Source of the DNA: Sphingobacterium sp. R2
GTDB taxonomy: Bacteria; Bacteroidota; Bacteroidia; Sphingobacteriales; Sphingobacteriaceae
Assembly (NCBI RefSeq): GCF_040760075.1
Contig: NZ_CP142884.1
Coordinates: 2,604,001 to 2,668,000 of the forward strand
Direction: 5' to 3'
DNA length: 64,000 nt
The notes under the pieces are model-generated. The model saw only the letters and a list, made by a program, of their open reading frames with translations. It did not search any database and was not told the origin of the DNA. Made by a program: the position numbers and the translations under genes. Below, piece after piece: positions 7,670 to 15,288 of this stretch (position 1 is the stretch's first letter; every line of letters begins with the position of its first letter).

Positions 7670-8116
7670 ATGAAAGCATTAGTAAAAACATTCGCAGCAG
7701 CAGCTTTAATCGCAGTATCTACTTTCACAATGGCAGCTGAAGGACCAGGTTCAAAAACAGCAAAATCAAACGTTAACCTTTTCACAGCAGACTTGGCACT
7801 CGAACACTATGTTGCGGTAACCACGGAGGGCGAATCAGCAGGCGTAGAGCAGTTATTCGCTGAAGATTTCAATCAAAAGATCCAATCTTCCAATGCACAG
7901 TCTAACAGCCGTAGCGGAGTGGTTAAATTATTGAAAAAGCAAAAAGGAGAGAAACTGAACTGTACAGTGAGCACCGACATCTTAGAAGAATCAGCTGACT
8001 TTATGGTCGCTAAAGTAACCTTGAAATTTGAGAATTTCACCAAGACTGATCTCGTTACCTTGGAGCGGGTGGGTAATGACTGGAAAGTATGCCAATCGAT
8101 CAATTCGTATAAATAG
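7670..8116 (+). CDS. NTF2-like exported protein, array copy 2
   Basis: 148 residues with an intact signal peptide (MKALVKTFAAAALIAVSTFT, cut after MA). The mature part is about 128 residues: ADLALEHYVAVTTEGES, VEQLFAEDFNQK, a basic KLLKKQKGEKLNC segment with the only Cys of that region, VAKVTLKFENF and DWKV. The predicted fold is NTF2-like/SnoaL-like, in the periplasm. It differs from the other copies by WKVCQSINSYK, adding a second Cys near the end. It is flanked by the shared leader and terminator, so it forms a self-contained transcription unit. Function unknown. The following cargo gene (Fic) is convergent. Confidence 0.8.
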   Translation: MKALVKTFAAAALIAVSTFTMAAEGPGSKTAKSNVNLFTADLALEHYVAVTTEGESAGVEQLFAEDFNQKIQSSNAQSNSRSGVVKLLKKQKGEKLNCTVSTDILEESADFMVAKVTLKFENFTKTDLVTLERVGNDWKVCQSINSYK

Positions 8117-8182
8117 TATCCAATAACTGGTGGTTTGCCAGTAAAATAAGGTAGATCACTAGTGAATCACCTATTTATTAAG

Positions 8183-8206
8183 GCCACGTCGGGAGATGTG
8201 GCTTTT
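8183..8206 (+). terminator. Terminator of array copy 2 (shared with convergent fic)
   Basis: GCCACGTC-GGGA-GATGTGGC then TTTT. The fic stop codon on the opposite strand lies 6 nt further on, so the hairpin may serve both. Confidence 0.75.
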
Positions 8207-8211
8207 GCAGT

Positions 8212-9297
8212 TTACTGATTTTCAAGAATTTTCAACAGTTTTTGATTTAAGTACAGTTTTTCCTTTCCGACTTTTACGGATTCAAGAATTCCATTCTGCT
8301 CCAATGCGATTAGATAATTTCCAACAGTTTTCGCATTTCCTAAATTGTCGTCAATCAAATTTTGACGTTTTGTATAAGGTAATCTAAATAATATCTCAAC
8401 TAAATCTTTTGAATACATTTTAGGAAGTTTCGTTTTGATGTTAATACTCATTTCCTCTATCGCTTGGGTGATTAGATATAATCGTTTGAGACCCTTTGAT
8501 GCTGTTTGTTCGATCATATCTAACATATATAAGATGTAATCTTCCCAATTTTCATTTTCTGTTACTCCCCTGAGTTTGGTATAATAATCATTTTTATTCT
8601 GAATGATGTATTCGCTTAGATAAATTGCTGGAACTTCTAACAGTCCGGAAAGTTTTAAGTAGAGCAAAAGTAGAATTCTTCCAGTTCTACCATTTCCATC
8701 TACAAAAGGGTGGATTGCTTCAAACTGGTAATGTAATAATGCCATTTTGATCAATGGATCAATGTTGCTTTCTTCATTGATGAATTTTTCTAAATTAGCG
8801 AGTTTCTCTCTAATGATTGTTTCTCCACTTGGCGGTGTGTAGATAATTTCACCACGATTGTTGCTTAGCGTTGTTCCTGGTGTAACCCGAATGGATGCAT
8901 TATTTTGTTTAATACATTGAACTATTTTAATGCAAAGGTTTGTAGTAATAAAAGGTTTAGCTTTGAGTTCTTCAAGACCTAGCCATAGCGCTTTTTTATA
9001 ACTTAAAACTTCTTTTGTTGATAAATTTTCAATTTTCTTGTCAGCAACAAATGATCTGTATAATTCATCATTTGTTGTAATGATATTTTCAACTTCCGAA
9101 CTTGCTTTTGCTTCTTGTAAGTAAATTGTATCAAGAAATAGCGTCGGATTTGGTAAATTTAATAAAGTACCATTTAGTTGGGCCAGCACACGACCTGCAG
9201 AAATAGTTTTCCGAAGAATTTTTTTTGTTTCGATATCCTTGGTTGGTGGCAATAATGGTAAATCGTTATAGGGATTTTTTCGGTCAAATTTATTCAT
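8212..9297 (-). CDS. fic: Fic family protein (class II, AMPylase-type)
   Basis: 361 residues. The Fic core motif HPFVDGNGRTGR (HPFx[D/E]GNGRxxR) is complete, with the catalytic His and the nucleotide-binding GNGR loop. Upstream SSEVEN matches the inhibitory helix pattern (S/T)xxxE(G/N) located N-terminally, which makes this a class II, self-inhibited Fic. The N-terminal DUF4172-like region and C-terminal winged-helix-like region (KTVGNYLIALEQNGILESV) are typical of ~360-residue bacterial Fic proteins. The reaction would be transfer of AMP from ATP to a protein hydroxyl; the target is unknown. It is convergent with copy 2 and has no separate antitoxin gene. Confidence 0.88.
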   Translation of the reverse strand: MNKFDRKNPYNDLPLLPPTKDIETKKILRKTISAGRVLAQLNGTLLNLPNPTLFLDTIYLQEAKASSEVENIITTNDELYRSFVADKKIENLSTKEVLSYKKALWLGLEELKAKPFITTNLCIKIVQCIKQNNASIRVTPGTTLSNNRGEIIYTPPSGETIIREKLANLEKFINEESNIDPLIKMALLHYQFEAIHPFVDGNGRTGRILLLLYLKLSGLLEVPAIYLSEYIIQNKNDYYTKLRGVTENENWEDYILYMLDMIEQTASKGLKRLYLITQAIEEMSINIKTKLPKMYSKDLVEILFRLPYTKRQNLIDDNLGNAKTVGNYLIALEQNGILESVKVGKEKLYLNQKLLKILENQ

Positions 9298-9410
9298 TTC
9301 TTCGAGTGTAAATTTTACTTCTGTGTGTGCTACGAGTGTAAAAATAACAAAAAATTACTCCTGTTTTTTGTTTAGGTGTAAAAAATGCTCTTATTTTATT
9401 TCACCTCTCC

Positions 9411-9535
9411 ATTCCCGCCATTCACCGAGTTTTCCCGACTTTTAGCCTAAAGCGAGTAGGCCAGGGGCCTATTGTGTCGTAGTTTTGAGTCAACAAATAA
9501 GAACAACAGAACTAACACAATAAAATAAAGACATT
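9411..9535 (+). promoter_or_regulatory. Conserved cassette leader, copy 3
   Basis: Same elements as copy 2, with perfect TAGGCC-AGG-GGCCTA at 9457-9471. The variable spot after GAGTTTTCC reads CGACTTTTAGCC here instead of GATCGTTGGTC. It lies directly upstream of an intact copy, and divergent from fic. Confidence 0.7.
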
Positions 9536-9982
9536 ATGAAAGCATTAGTAAAAACATTCGCAGCAGCAGCTTTAATCGCAGTATCTACTTTCGCTATGGC
9601 AGCTGAAGGACCTAGAGCAAAATCGTCAAAAGCAAACGTTAACCTTTCTACCGCAGATTTCGCTTTAGGGCACTATGTAGCGGTAACTACGGAGGGCGAA
9701 TCAGCAGGCGTAGAGCAGTTATTTGCAGCTGATTTTAATCAAAAGATCCAAGCTTCCAATACAGGATCTAACAGCCGTAGCGGAGTTGTCAAATTATTGA
9801 AAAAGCAAAAAGGAGAGAAGCTAAACTGTACAGTAAGCACCGACATCTTAGAAGAATCAGCTGACTTTATGATCGCTAAAGTAACCTTGAAATTTGAAAA
9901 CTTCACCAAGACTGATCTGGTTACTTTGGAACGTGTGGGCAATGACTGGAAAGTATCCAAATCAATCAATTCGTATAAATAG
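9536..9982 (+). CDS. NTF2-like exported protein, array copy 3
   Basis: 148 residues, intact signal peptide ending TFAMA, mature AEGPRAKSSKANVNL. Distinctive residues against the other copies: ADFALGHYVAVTTEG (Gly instead of Glu/Asp before His) and LFAADFNQK (Ala for Glu). These are two changes in otherwise invariant blocks, so this copy may have altered ligand or partner binding. The C-terminus is the common DWKVSKSINSYK. Confidence 0.8.
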   Translation: MKALVKTFAAAALIAVSTFAMAAEGPRAKSSKANVNLSTADFALGHYVAVTTEGESAGVEQLFAADFNQKIQASNTGSNSRSGVVKLLKKQKGEKLNCTVSTDILEESADFMIAKVTLKFENFTKTDLVTLERVGNDWKVSKSINSYK

Positions 9983-10014
9983 GAGCCATCTTAAATAAAT
10001 ATATATGTTGTGGA

Positions 10015-10040
10015 GCCATGTCGAGAGATATGGCTTTTTT
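10015..10040 (+). terminator. Terminator of array copy 3
   Basis: GCCATGTC-GAGA-GATATGGC plus six T. Both stem arms carry a compensating change relative to the other terminators (C-G to T-A), which supports a selected hairpin. Confidence 0.8.
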
Positions 10041-10159
10041 AATGTCGAAATAGCATGATATTATTCAGAATCTTTATGTAACCTTTTGCTTATACAGTAA
10101 GTTTTACTTTCGTCTTCCTGATATATCAAACATTATAAGTGTCTTTTTTAATAATAAAA

Positions 10160-10194
10160 AATAAATAATTAGTGATAATCGCTAAATATTTATT
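10160..10194. promoter_or_regulatory. 35-bp palindrome upstream of the DUF2975/HTH pair
   Basis: Outer arms AATAAATA (10160-10167) and TATTTATT (10187-10194). Inner arms TTAGTGAT and ATCGCTAA are complementary apart from one position. The centre is 10177. It lies 31 nt before the ATG at 10226, so it is a good candidate operator for the HTH protein encoded downstream. Confidence 0.6.
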
Positions 10195-10225
10195 ATTATT
10201 GCATTAAATATAAAGCTTATCAATT

Positions 10226-10762
10226 ATGAAAAAAATGAACAACATCGTTTTTAAAGGATTACTCGTAATCGCCTGGATCATATTTGTTGGATTATCTATT
10301 GAAGCGGGAGCTATTATTGTTAATTTCATTTTCAGTATTTTCAAACCGGAATTTGTTGGAAAATTCTACCAAACACTTGATTTGTCAGCGATGTACAGGC
10401 AGAGCCAAATGTCTTTTTACACAATCTATGCTTTTATCATTGTCATTGTAGTATTGAAAGCATATTTATTCTATCTGGTGGTCGAAATGATGCACAAATT
10501 GGATCTGAATAAACCTTTCAATAATTTGGTTTCCAAACAGATTACACAGATCAGTTATTTAACATTTTCAATCGGCCTGTTAAGTTATGTTGCACAAGAA
10601 ACTGTGGGCAGAATTCTAAGAAAAAGCTACGAAGTCGGAAATTTAAATCAATTCTGGACCGATAGCCGAGCGTTTATTTTAATGGCTGCGATAATATATG
10701 TGATATCTGTTATTTTTAGCAGAGGAATTGAATTGCAAAATGAAAACGATTTAACCGTATAA
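10226..10762 (+). CDS. DUF2975 membrane protein
   Basis: 178 residues with four hydrophobic segments, around residues 9-32, 68-90, 110-128 and 145-168. The layout and the partner gene fit DUF2975 family inner-membrane proteins, which are regularly encoded beside a small Cro/C1-type regulator. The molecular role of DUF2975 is unknown. The pair forms a two-gene operon with one base between the genes and a palindromic operator upstream. It is cargo between array copies 3 and 4. Confidence 0.75.
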   Translation: MKKMNNIVFKGLLVIAWIIFVGLSIEAGAIIVNFIFSIFKPEFVGKFYQTLDLSAMYRQSQMSFYTIYAFIIVIVVLKAYLFYLVVEMMHKLDLNKPFNNLVSKQITQISYLTFSIGLLSYVAQETVGRILRKSYEVGNLNQFWTDSRAFILMAAIIYVISVIFSRGIELQNENDLTV

Positions 10763-10763
10763 G

Positions 10764-10976
10764 ATGCCGATAATTGTAAATTTAGATGTCATGATGGCTA
10801 AGAGAAAAATGTCATTGAACGAACTATCAGAGAAAGTTGATCTTTCACTTTCAAATCTTTCAATATTAAAAACTGGAAAAGCCAAGGCGATAAGATTTAG
10901 CACATTGGAAGTAATCTGTAAAGTATTAGAATGCCAGCCGGGAGACATTTTGGAATTTGTAGAGGGTGGCGGGTGA
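10764..10976 (+). CDS. Cro/C1-type HTH regulator (YozG-like)
   Basis: 70 residues, essentially one helix-turn-helix domain: MSLNELSEKVDLSLSNLSIL contains the recognition helix region, followed by KTGKAKAIRFSTLEVICKVL and QPGDILEF. The QPGDILE ending is typical of the small regulator that accompanies DUF2975 proteins. It probably represses its own operon through the 10160-10194 palindrome (inference). Confidence 0.85.
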   Translation: MPIIVNLDVMMAKRKMSLNELSEKVDLSLSNLSILKTGKAKAIRFSTLEVICKVLECQPGDILEFVEGGG

Positions 10977-11013
10977 ATTAGAATTTGATTTTTTTTCAAT
11001 ATGTTTATTTAAG

Positions 11014-11037
11014 GCCATGTCGAGCGATGTGGCTTTA
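11014..11037 (+). terminator. Terminator after the HTH gene
   Basis: GCCATGTC-GAGC-GATGTGGC then TTTAATTTTTT. It is the array-type terminator, used here by a cargo operon without an NTF2-like gene. Confidence 0.7.
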
Positions 11038-11096
11038 ATTTTTTGCGTATCATTGTATAATATACACATGATATGTACTATTTAACAAGCAATGGG

Positions 11097-11894
11097 ATGA
11101 AATATTTAATTTATATTCTTTTTTTATATTCTATTTCTGTTAAAGCACAAGAAATTACGTATCAACCTGGTGCCAATAAATTATTAGTGTCAATGCGCTT
11201 TTCGATAGCGGATACAACAAATAACCATATATTTATGCTCCATCCAGAGGTGACACAAATATCTACTCCTTTCGCGTGTAGCAATCCTCCAATTATCTGG
11301 ATTCGTGACAATCCTAAGGATAACTCTTTTTATGATATGACTTTTAAAGGTGATTCTTTAGATATAAAGAATAAATATGGAAGAATTCATTTTACCTCGC
11401 CAAAAGTTTCATTAGATCAATTGTTAGGAAATCAGAAATTTAATTTTCCCACACATTGGGCCATAGGGCAAACTATATATAAAGATTCTATTATTTATTT
11501 GATTAAATACTATACTGGTGAGCAGTCGGATGTGGTGGCGAACGGGATGGCTGCTCGATTCAATGGATCATATGAGGATTTAGGAATGCAAATTTCCAAA
11601 AAGCTCCGCGAGAGGGGTATCTCGAATTTGGCTGATTCTATTATCGTATTGCAAGGGCGGATAGAAAAAGGTTTAAACAGGCCGCTTGAAGATTTAAAGT
11701 TGATAGTAGGCAAACAATCTGTTTTCTCCGATATAGCCTTACAAATATTTGGGGATCGCAAAAATACATGGCATCCTGCCACTTTTTTTTCGGGTGTGAC
11801 AGGAGAGAGTATAATTAAATTCTACATTACGCTAGATTCACGTGGTGCAGTCTCGATTTTGCCCTCCAAGTATATGGATGCTGTATTTCGGTGA
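11097..11894 (+). CDS. Exported protein of unknown function
   Basis: From ATG 11097 the protein is 265 residues with a clean signal peptide (MKYLIYILFLYSISVKAQ). An upstream in-frame ATG at 11073 would add eight residues and spoil the signal, so I prefer 11097. The C-terminal half contains DLGMQISKKLRERGISNLAD and IIKFYITLDSRGAVSILPSK, a pattern like the C-terminal domain of TonB-related proteins (SKKGDLEE is the comparable block in the protein at 35932-36801). The family is not recognised. It lies between the DUF2975 pair and a relic of an array copy. Confidence 0.65.
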   Translation: MKYLIYILFLYSISVKAQEITYQPGANKLLVSMRFSIADTTNNHIFMLHPEVTQISTPFACSNPPIIWIRDNPKDNSFYDMTFKGDSLDIKNKYGRIHFTSPKVSLDQLLGNQKFNFPTHWAIGQTIYKDSIIYLIKYYTGEQSDVVANGMAARFNGSYEDLGMQISKKLRERGISNLADSIIVLQGRIEKGLNRPLEDLKLIVGKQSVFSDIALQIFGDRKNTWHPATFFSGVTGESIIKFYITLDSRGAVSILPSKYMDAVFR

Positions 11895-11900
11895 AATTTT

Positions 11901-11951
11901 GGTAATCAAGACGACCGGAAAGTATCCAAATCGGTCAATTCGTATAAATAG
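11901..11951 (+). pseudogene. Relic 3' end of an NTF2-like array gene
   Basis: CCGGAAAGTATCCAAATCGG and TCAATTCGTATAAATAG match the last ~14 codons of the array genes (DWKVSKSINSYK stop). They are followed by a degenerate copy of the GGTTTG hairpin region (to about 12010). Nothing upstream matches, so an array copy was lost here except for its tail. Confidence 0.75.
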
Positions 11952-12041
11952 AACTCTACAACTAATGGTTTGCTCCTAATAGACAACAGATCACTAATGA
12001 ATCATATCTTCATTTAAAGCTACCGCTAAAATTATGTTTTT

Positions 12042-12186
12042 TTTACGTCAAAAGGGCCTGATTCTCATCAGACCCTTTCTCTTAGCGTTCATTTGTACAG
12101 TAATTTTTATGTTTCCTATCGTTTCCTCTTTTTTGTTTCGTCATCCAATGTTTTTAACGACAATTGGATTTCACTGTACGACGCCA
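12042..12186 (+). repeat. Post-terminator tail repeat, copy B
   Basis: Nearly identical to 7080-7208, with a perfect GGGcCTGAT / ATCAGaCCC hairpin at 12049-12079. The terminator stem before it (12018-12036) has decayed. Confidence 0.7.
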
Positions 12187-12270
12187 ATTTTTATGTTGAA
12201 CCTTTCTTTCGAAAGGTAGCTTGTAGCCGTTTTGTATAGTAAGAACAACAGCCGGTTTGAAATAGTTTTG

Positions 12271-13068
12271 TTAAATTTTGGAATATGTTATTTTTCTCTT
12301 TTCCAATGATTTTTTTTCTTTACCTTTTTTTTGAAATCGTGTTGCAGATATCCAATTACCGTATTTGTCATATTTATATTCATAGAATACTGTAGGTGAA
12401 GATAGAAAGTTACCGTACGTATCATAGACATTATCATCGCTTATTTTGCCGTTTTTGCTGATATATCCTTTTTCTGTTTTAACCGCGGTTCCTTGTTGAT
12501 CATACTGCGTGCTTATTACTAAATCATTTGTGTAATCATATTCGGCTTTTGTAAAACCAAACTTACCATCATTTTCCATATAATGAATAGGATCTCCCTG
12601 TTCGTTGTATGCAATCTCTATTTGCCAGGTACATTCCCCAAGATCATTTAGGGTAATTTGCTTTGTTATATTCCCTTTACTATCTCTAGTATAATATAAG
12701 GTTTCTACTTTTAGAGGGAGGAGCGGATGCTTAACTTCCATTCTTCTTTCCATGAGTACGGTATCGTTTAGATATTTGTTTTCGAAAAAAAACGTTTGTT
12801 GTCTAGTCTCATTGTGTCTGGATTCGGATACAACTCGGTTGTGCTTGTTAAACATATAAGTGGTTTTTATTTTTTCTGAACCATTCGAAGTATAAAAGAC
12901 CGTTTCCTTCTCCATTTTTGCTACTGGGACATTTGGAAGTGTTTCAATTGTGAAATCTTTGTCTCTAGTATACCGTAAGATGTTTTGGCTATAAACTGAG
13001 TTAGTATATGCAATCATCAGTATAAAGTACAGGATTTTTACTGTTTTAAAGGTTAGGTTGCCTGACAT
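12271..13068 (-). CDS. Exported YD-repeat-like protein
   Basis: 265 residues. Signal peptide MSGNLTFKTVKILYFILMIA followed by YTNSVYSQ. The body has repeated Tyr-Asp/Asn strands typical of YD or WG-type repeats: YMFNKHNRVVSES, YTRDSKGNITKQI, IAYNEQGDPIHYM, YDYTNDLVISTQYDQQG, YDTYGNFLSSP and YKYDKYGNWISATRF. Single-domain exported proteins like this occur widely in Bacteroidota, without a known role. They lack the toxin tail of full Rhs proteins. The gene is transcribed against the array direction and has an internally deleted twin at 7209-7481. The function may be cell-surface or periplasmic binding. Confidence 0.75.
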   Translation of the reverse strand: MSGNLTFKTVKILYFILMIAYTNSVYSQNILRYTRDKDFTIETLPNVPVAKMEKETVFYTSNGSEKIKTTYMFNKHNRVVSESRHNETRQQTFFFENKYLNDTVLMERRMEVKHPLLPLKVETLYYTRDSKGNITKQITLNDLGECTWQIEIAYNEQGDPIHYMENDGKFGFTKAEYDYTNDLVISTQYDQQGTAVKTEKGYISKNGKISDDNVYDTYGNFLSSPTVFYEYKYDKYGNWISATRFQKKGKEKKSLEKRKITYSKI

Positions 13069-13133
13069 TTTCGTTTAATATATAAGATGAATATGGGCAA
13101 AATTATTCTGAAATACAACTCGCTTCACCTATC

Positions 13134-13259
13134 CATTTCCGCCACTCACCGAGTTTTCCCGATCGTTAGTCTAAAACCCCTAGGCTAGGGGCCTATTGTG
13201 TTGTAGTTTTGAGTCAACAAATAAGAACAGATAAACTAACACTATAAAATAAAGACATT
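13134..13259 (+). promoter_or_regulatory. Conserved cassette leader, copy 4
   Basis: Variant mini-hairpin: CCCCTAGGCTAGGGG, where the region preceding the TAGGC arm has changed to CCCC and can pair with GGGG. So the stem is preserved by different bases. TAGTTTTG follows. Confidence 0.65.
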
Positions 13260-13706
13260 ATGAAAACGCTAGTAAAAACATTCACAGCAGCAGCTTTAAT
13301 TGCCGTATCCACATTTGCTATGGCAGCTGATGGACCTGGAGCAAAAGCAACAAAAGCAAACTTTAACCTTTCTAGAGCAGACTTCGCTTTAGAGCACTAT
13401 GTTGCGGTAACTACGGAGGGAGAATCAGCAGGAGTAGAGCAGTTATTCGCAGAAGATTTCAATCAAAAGATCCAAGCTACCAATGCGCAATCTAATAGCC
13501 GTAGTGAAGTGATTAATTCCTTGAAAAAACAAAAAGGAGAAAAGCTTAACTGTATAGTAAGCACCGACATCTTAGAAGAATCAGCAGACTATATGGTGGC
13601 TAAAGTCACTTTGAAATTTGAGAACTTCACCAAGACTGATCTAGTTACCTTGGAGCGTGTGGGCAATGATTGGAAAGTATCCAAATCAATCAATTCGTAT
13701 AAATAG
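13260..13706 (+). CDS. NTF2-like exported protein, array copy 4
   Basis: 148 residues, intact signal peptide (MKTLVKTFTAAALIAVSTFA). The mature start AADGPGAK has Asp where the others have Glu. Other differences are LSRADFALEHY, SEVINSLKKQKG and LNCIVSTD. All structural blocks and the C-terminal SINSYK are conserved, so this should be a functional copy. It is followed by its terminator and then an IS110-family element. Confidence 0.8.
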   Translation: MKTLVKTFTAAALIAVSTFAMAADGPGAKATKANFNLSRADFALEHYVAVTTEGESAGVEQLFAEDFNQKIQATNAQSNSRSEVINSLKKQKGEKLNCIVSTDILEESADYMVAKVTLKFENFTKTDLVTLERVGNDWKVSKSINSYK

Positions 13707-13781
13707 AATTTTACAACTGGTGGTTTGCGGCAAATAAATGACAAACCACTAGTGAATCATATGTTTAAGTTTAGTTTATAA

Positions 13782-13805
13782 GCCACGTCGAAAGATGTGG
13801 CTTTT
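13782..13805 (+). terminator. Terminator of array copy 4
   Basis: GCCACGTC-GAAA-GATGTGGC then TTTTATATTT. The loop GAAA is a stable tetraloop. Confidence 0.75.
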
Positions 13806-13810
13806 ATATT

Positions 13811-14040
13811 TACTGAGAATTACAAAAAGGTCATTATATTGTTGTTATGCAAAATGTATTGGCTTTTCGTGTGAGACGAGATGTGGCCAGGTAAACATAT
13901 AGTTATACCGTAAAAAAGGAATTGTCCACACGATTATATTCTCAGGAGTCTGAACAGTACTTAAGGCCGCTATTTTGAGCCTGGATAAAACAAAAGGATA
14001 GACGAAGGAGAATTAAGTCGATACGATTAAATTCTTCGCT
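13811..14040 (+). ncRNA. Probable bridge-RNA region of the IS110 element
   Basis: In the IS110 group the non-coding left end, upstream of the recombinase, encodes a bridge RNA that pairs with target and donor DNA. This 230-nt stretch has the right place and size and no ORF. No secondary structure was computed, so this rests on family knowledge. Confidence 0.4.
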
Positions 14041-15104
14041 ATGGCTATTAGCAAACAATGCATTGGGATAGATATCTCAAAAGCGACATTTACAGCATGT
14101 CTGTGTCAGCGTTCAGATGATGGAGTATTAACGTTCTCCAAGACATTGGATTTCAGTAATGATACCAAAGGATTCAACCAGTTTCTGCGTTGGGTGAAAG
14201 GAGTTATTGCGCCAGGTGCAGCGCTTGTTTTTTCATGGAGGCTACCGGAGTGTATTATGAGAACCTTGCCCACCATTTGCACAAGATTAAGAAAAGGGTA
14301 CATGTTGTTCTCCCCAATACGTCAAAGCACTATTTTTCGAGCCTCAATATCAAAACCAAGACGGATGCCATTGATGCCAGGATCCTGAGTCAATTCGGTG
14401 TAGAAAGGGCTCATAAAGCATGGAGTCCGCCTCCAGCGGTCTTATTACAGCTGAGAAATCTGACCAGATACCATGTTCAGCTGCAAGAGCAGAAAACTGC
14501 ATTGGGGAACATCAAACATAGTAAGGACTGTTCGCACGATATCCAGAACTTTATATTAAAAAGTAATAAAAAACTTATTTCTGATATAGATAAGGAGATT
14601 GCCAGATGTATCAAGGAAATTAACAGATTGGTAAAGTCAGATGTGGATCTCCATAGAAAAATTGAGAAGCTTGCAACGATAAAGGGGATCGGAATGATCA
14701 CCATGGTTACCATTCTTGCCGAAACAATGGGTTTTGAACAGTTCCGTAGCACCAAACAACTTGTCAGCTATGCTGGATACGATGTTGTTCAGCGGGAATC
14801 TGGGACATCTGTAAAAGGAAAAATCAGGATCTCGAAAAAGGGGAACAGGTATATCAGGAATGCGCTGTATTTTCCGGCTATGGTAGCTTGTAGGCACAAT
14901 TCTGTGCTAAAGGAAGCTTACACGAGAATCATCCAGAAAGAGCCGTCAAAAATGGTCGGACAGGTTGCCGTACAGAGAAAATTATTAATCTTAATGTATA
15001 CACTTTGGAAAAATGATACCGTGTTTATAGAAAATTATAAAGTAAGTAGTCCCGATCCGAAAACCGAGACTACACTAGATAGTTCAGAAGCTGAACTTCT
15101 TTAG
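14041..15104 (+). pseudogene. IS110-family DEDD recombinase, frameshifted
   Basis: The first part (from ATG 14041, MAISKQCIGIDISKATFTAC) supplies the first catalytic Asp in GIDISK. The frame changes at a T6 run at 14227-14232. The rest (FMEATGVYYENLAHHL, KTDAIDARILSQFG, then the Tnp_20 domain with KGIGMITMVTILAETMGF, VSYAGYDVVQRESGT and ISKKGNRYIRNALYF) is in the -1 frame. Seven T instead of six would give a continuous ~355-residue recombinase, the usual family length. The C-terminal Ser expected in the Tnp_20 domain is probably within RESGTSVKG. A one-base deletion, a sequencing error or slippage at the T run are all possible. Confidence 0.8.
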
Positions 15105-15288
15105 AATACAAAAATACTTTTTTGTCTAAATATTTGGAATTTAAAACAGTACCTTTTTTTGTGTTTTATGGTCGCCCATCCGCACAACTTTTCGGTAGTT
15201 GTATTCTACCGCTTACATTGGATACTTTTCACTCAAATAGCACTTGAATGAGGTCTAAGTTTGTGTAAGATTTAAAAACAACAACATT

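Larger units (their letters stand above)
13811..15110 (+). mobile_element. IS110-family insertion sequence (ends approximate)
   Basis: It carries a DEDD-type recombinase gene (14041-15104, frameshifted) preceded by ~230 nt of non-coding DNA. IS110 elements have no terminal inverted repeats and I could not fix the exact ends. The left limit is just after the copy 4 terminator, and the right limit shortly after the recombinase stop. Confidence 0.65.

Noticed and set aside
7873..8103. Minus-strand ORFs of 76 codons inside array genes (also 9739-9969)
   Set aside because: They are shadow frames, present because the array genes are nearly identical; no start context or independent features.
14224..14236. 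Programmed -1 frameshift in the IS110 recombinase
   Set aside because: The T6 run does not form a proper X XXY YYZ site in the zero frame and IS110 recombinases are not known to need it. Mutation is simpler.
14190..14250. Alternative upstream N-terminus for the second IS110 frame (MGERSYCARCSACF)
   Set aside because: This is the first frame's coding region read out of frame; the family alignment resumes only at FMEATGVYY.
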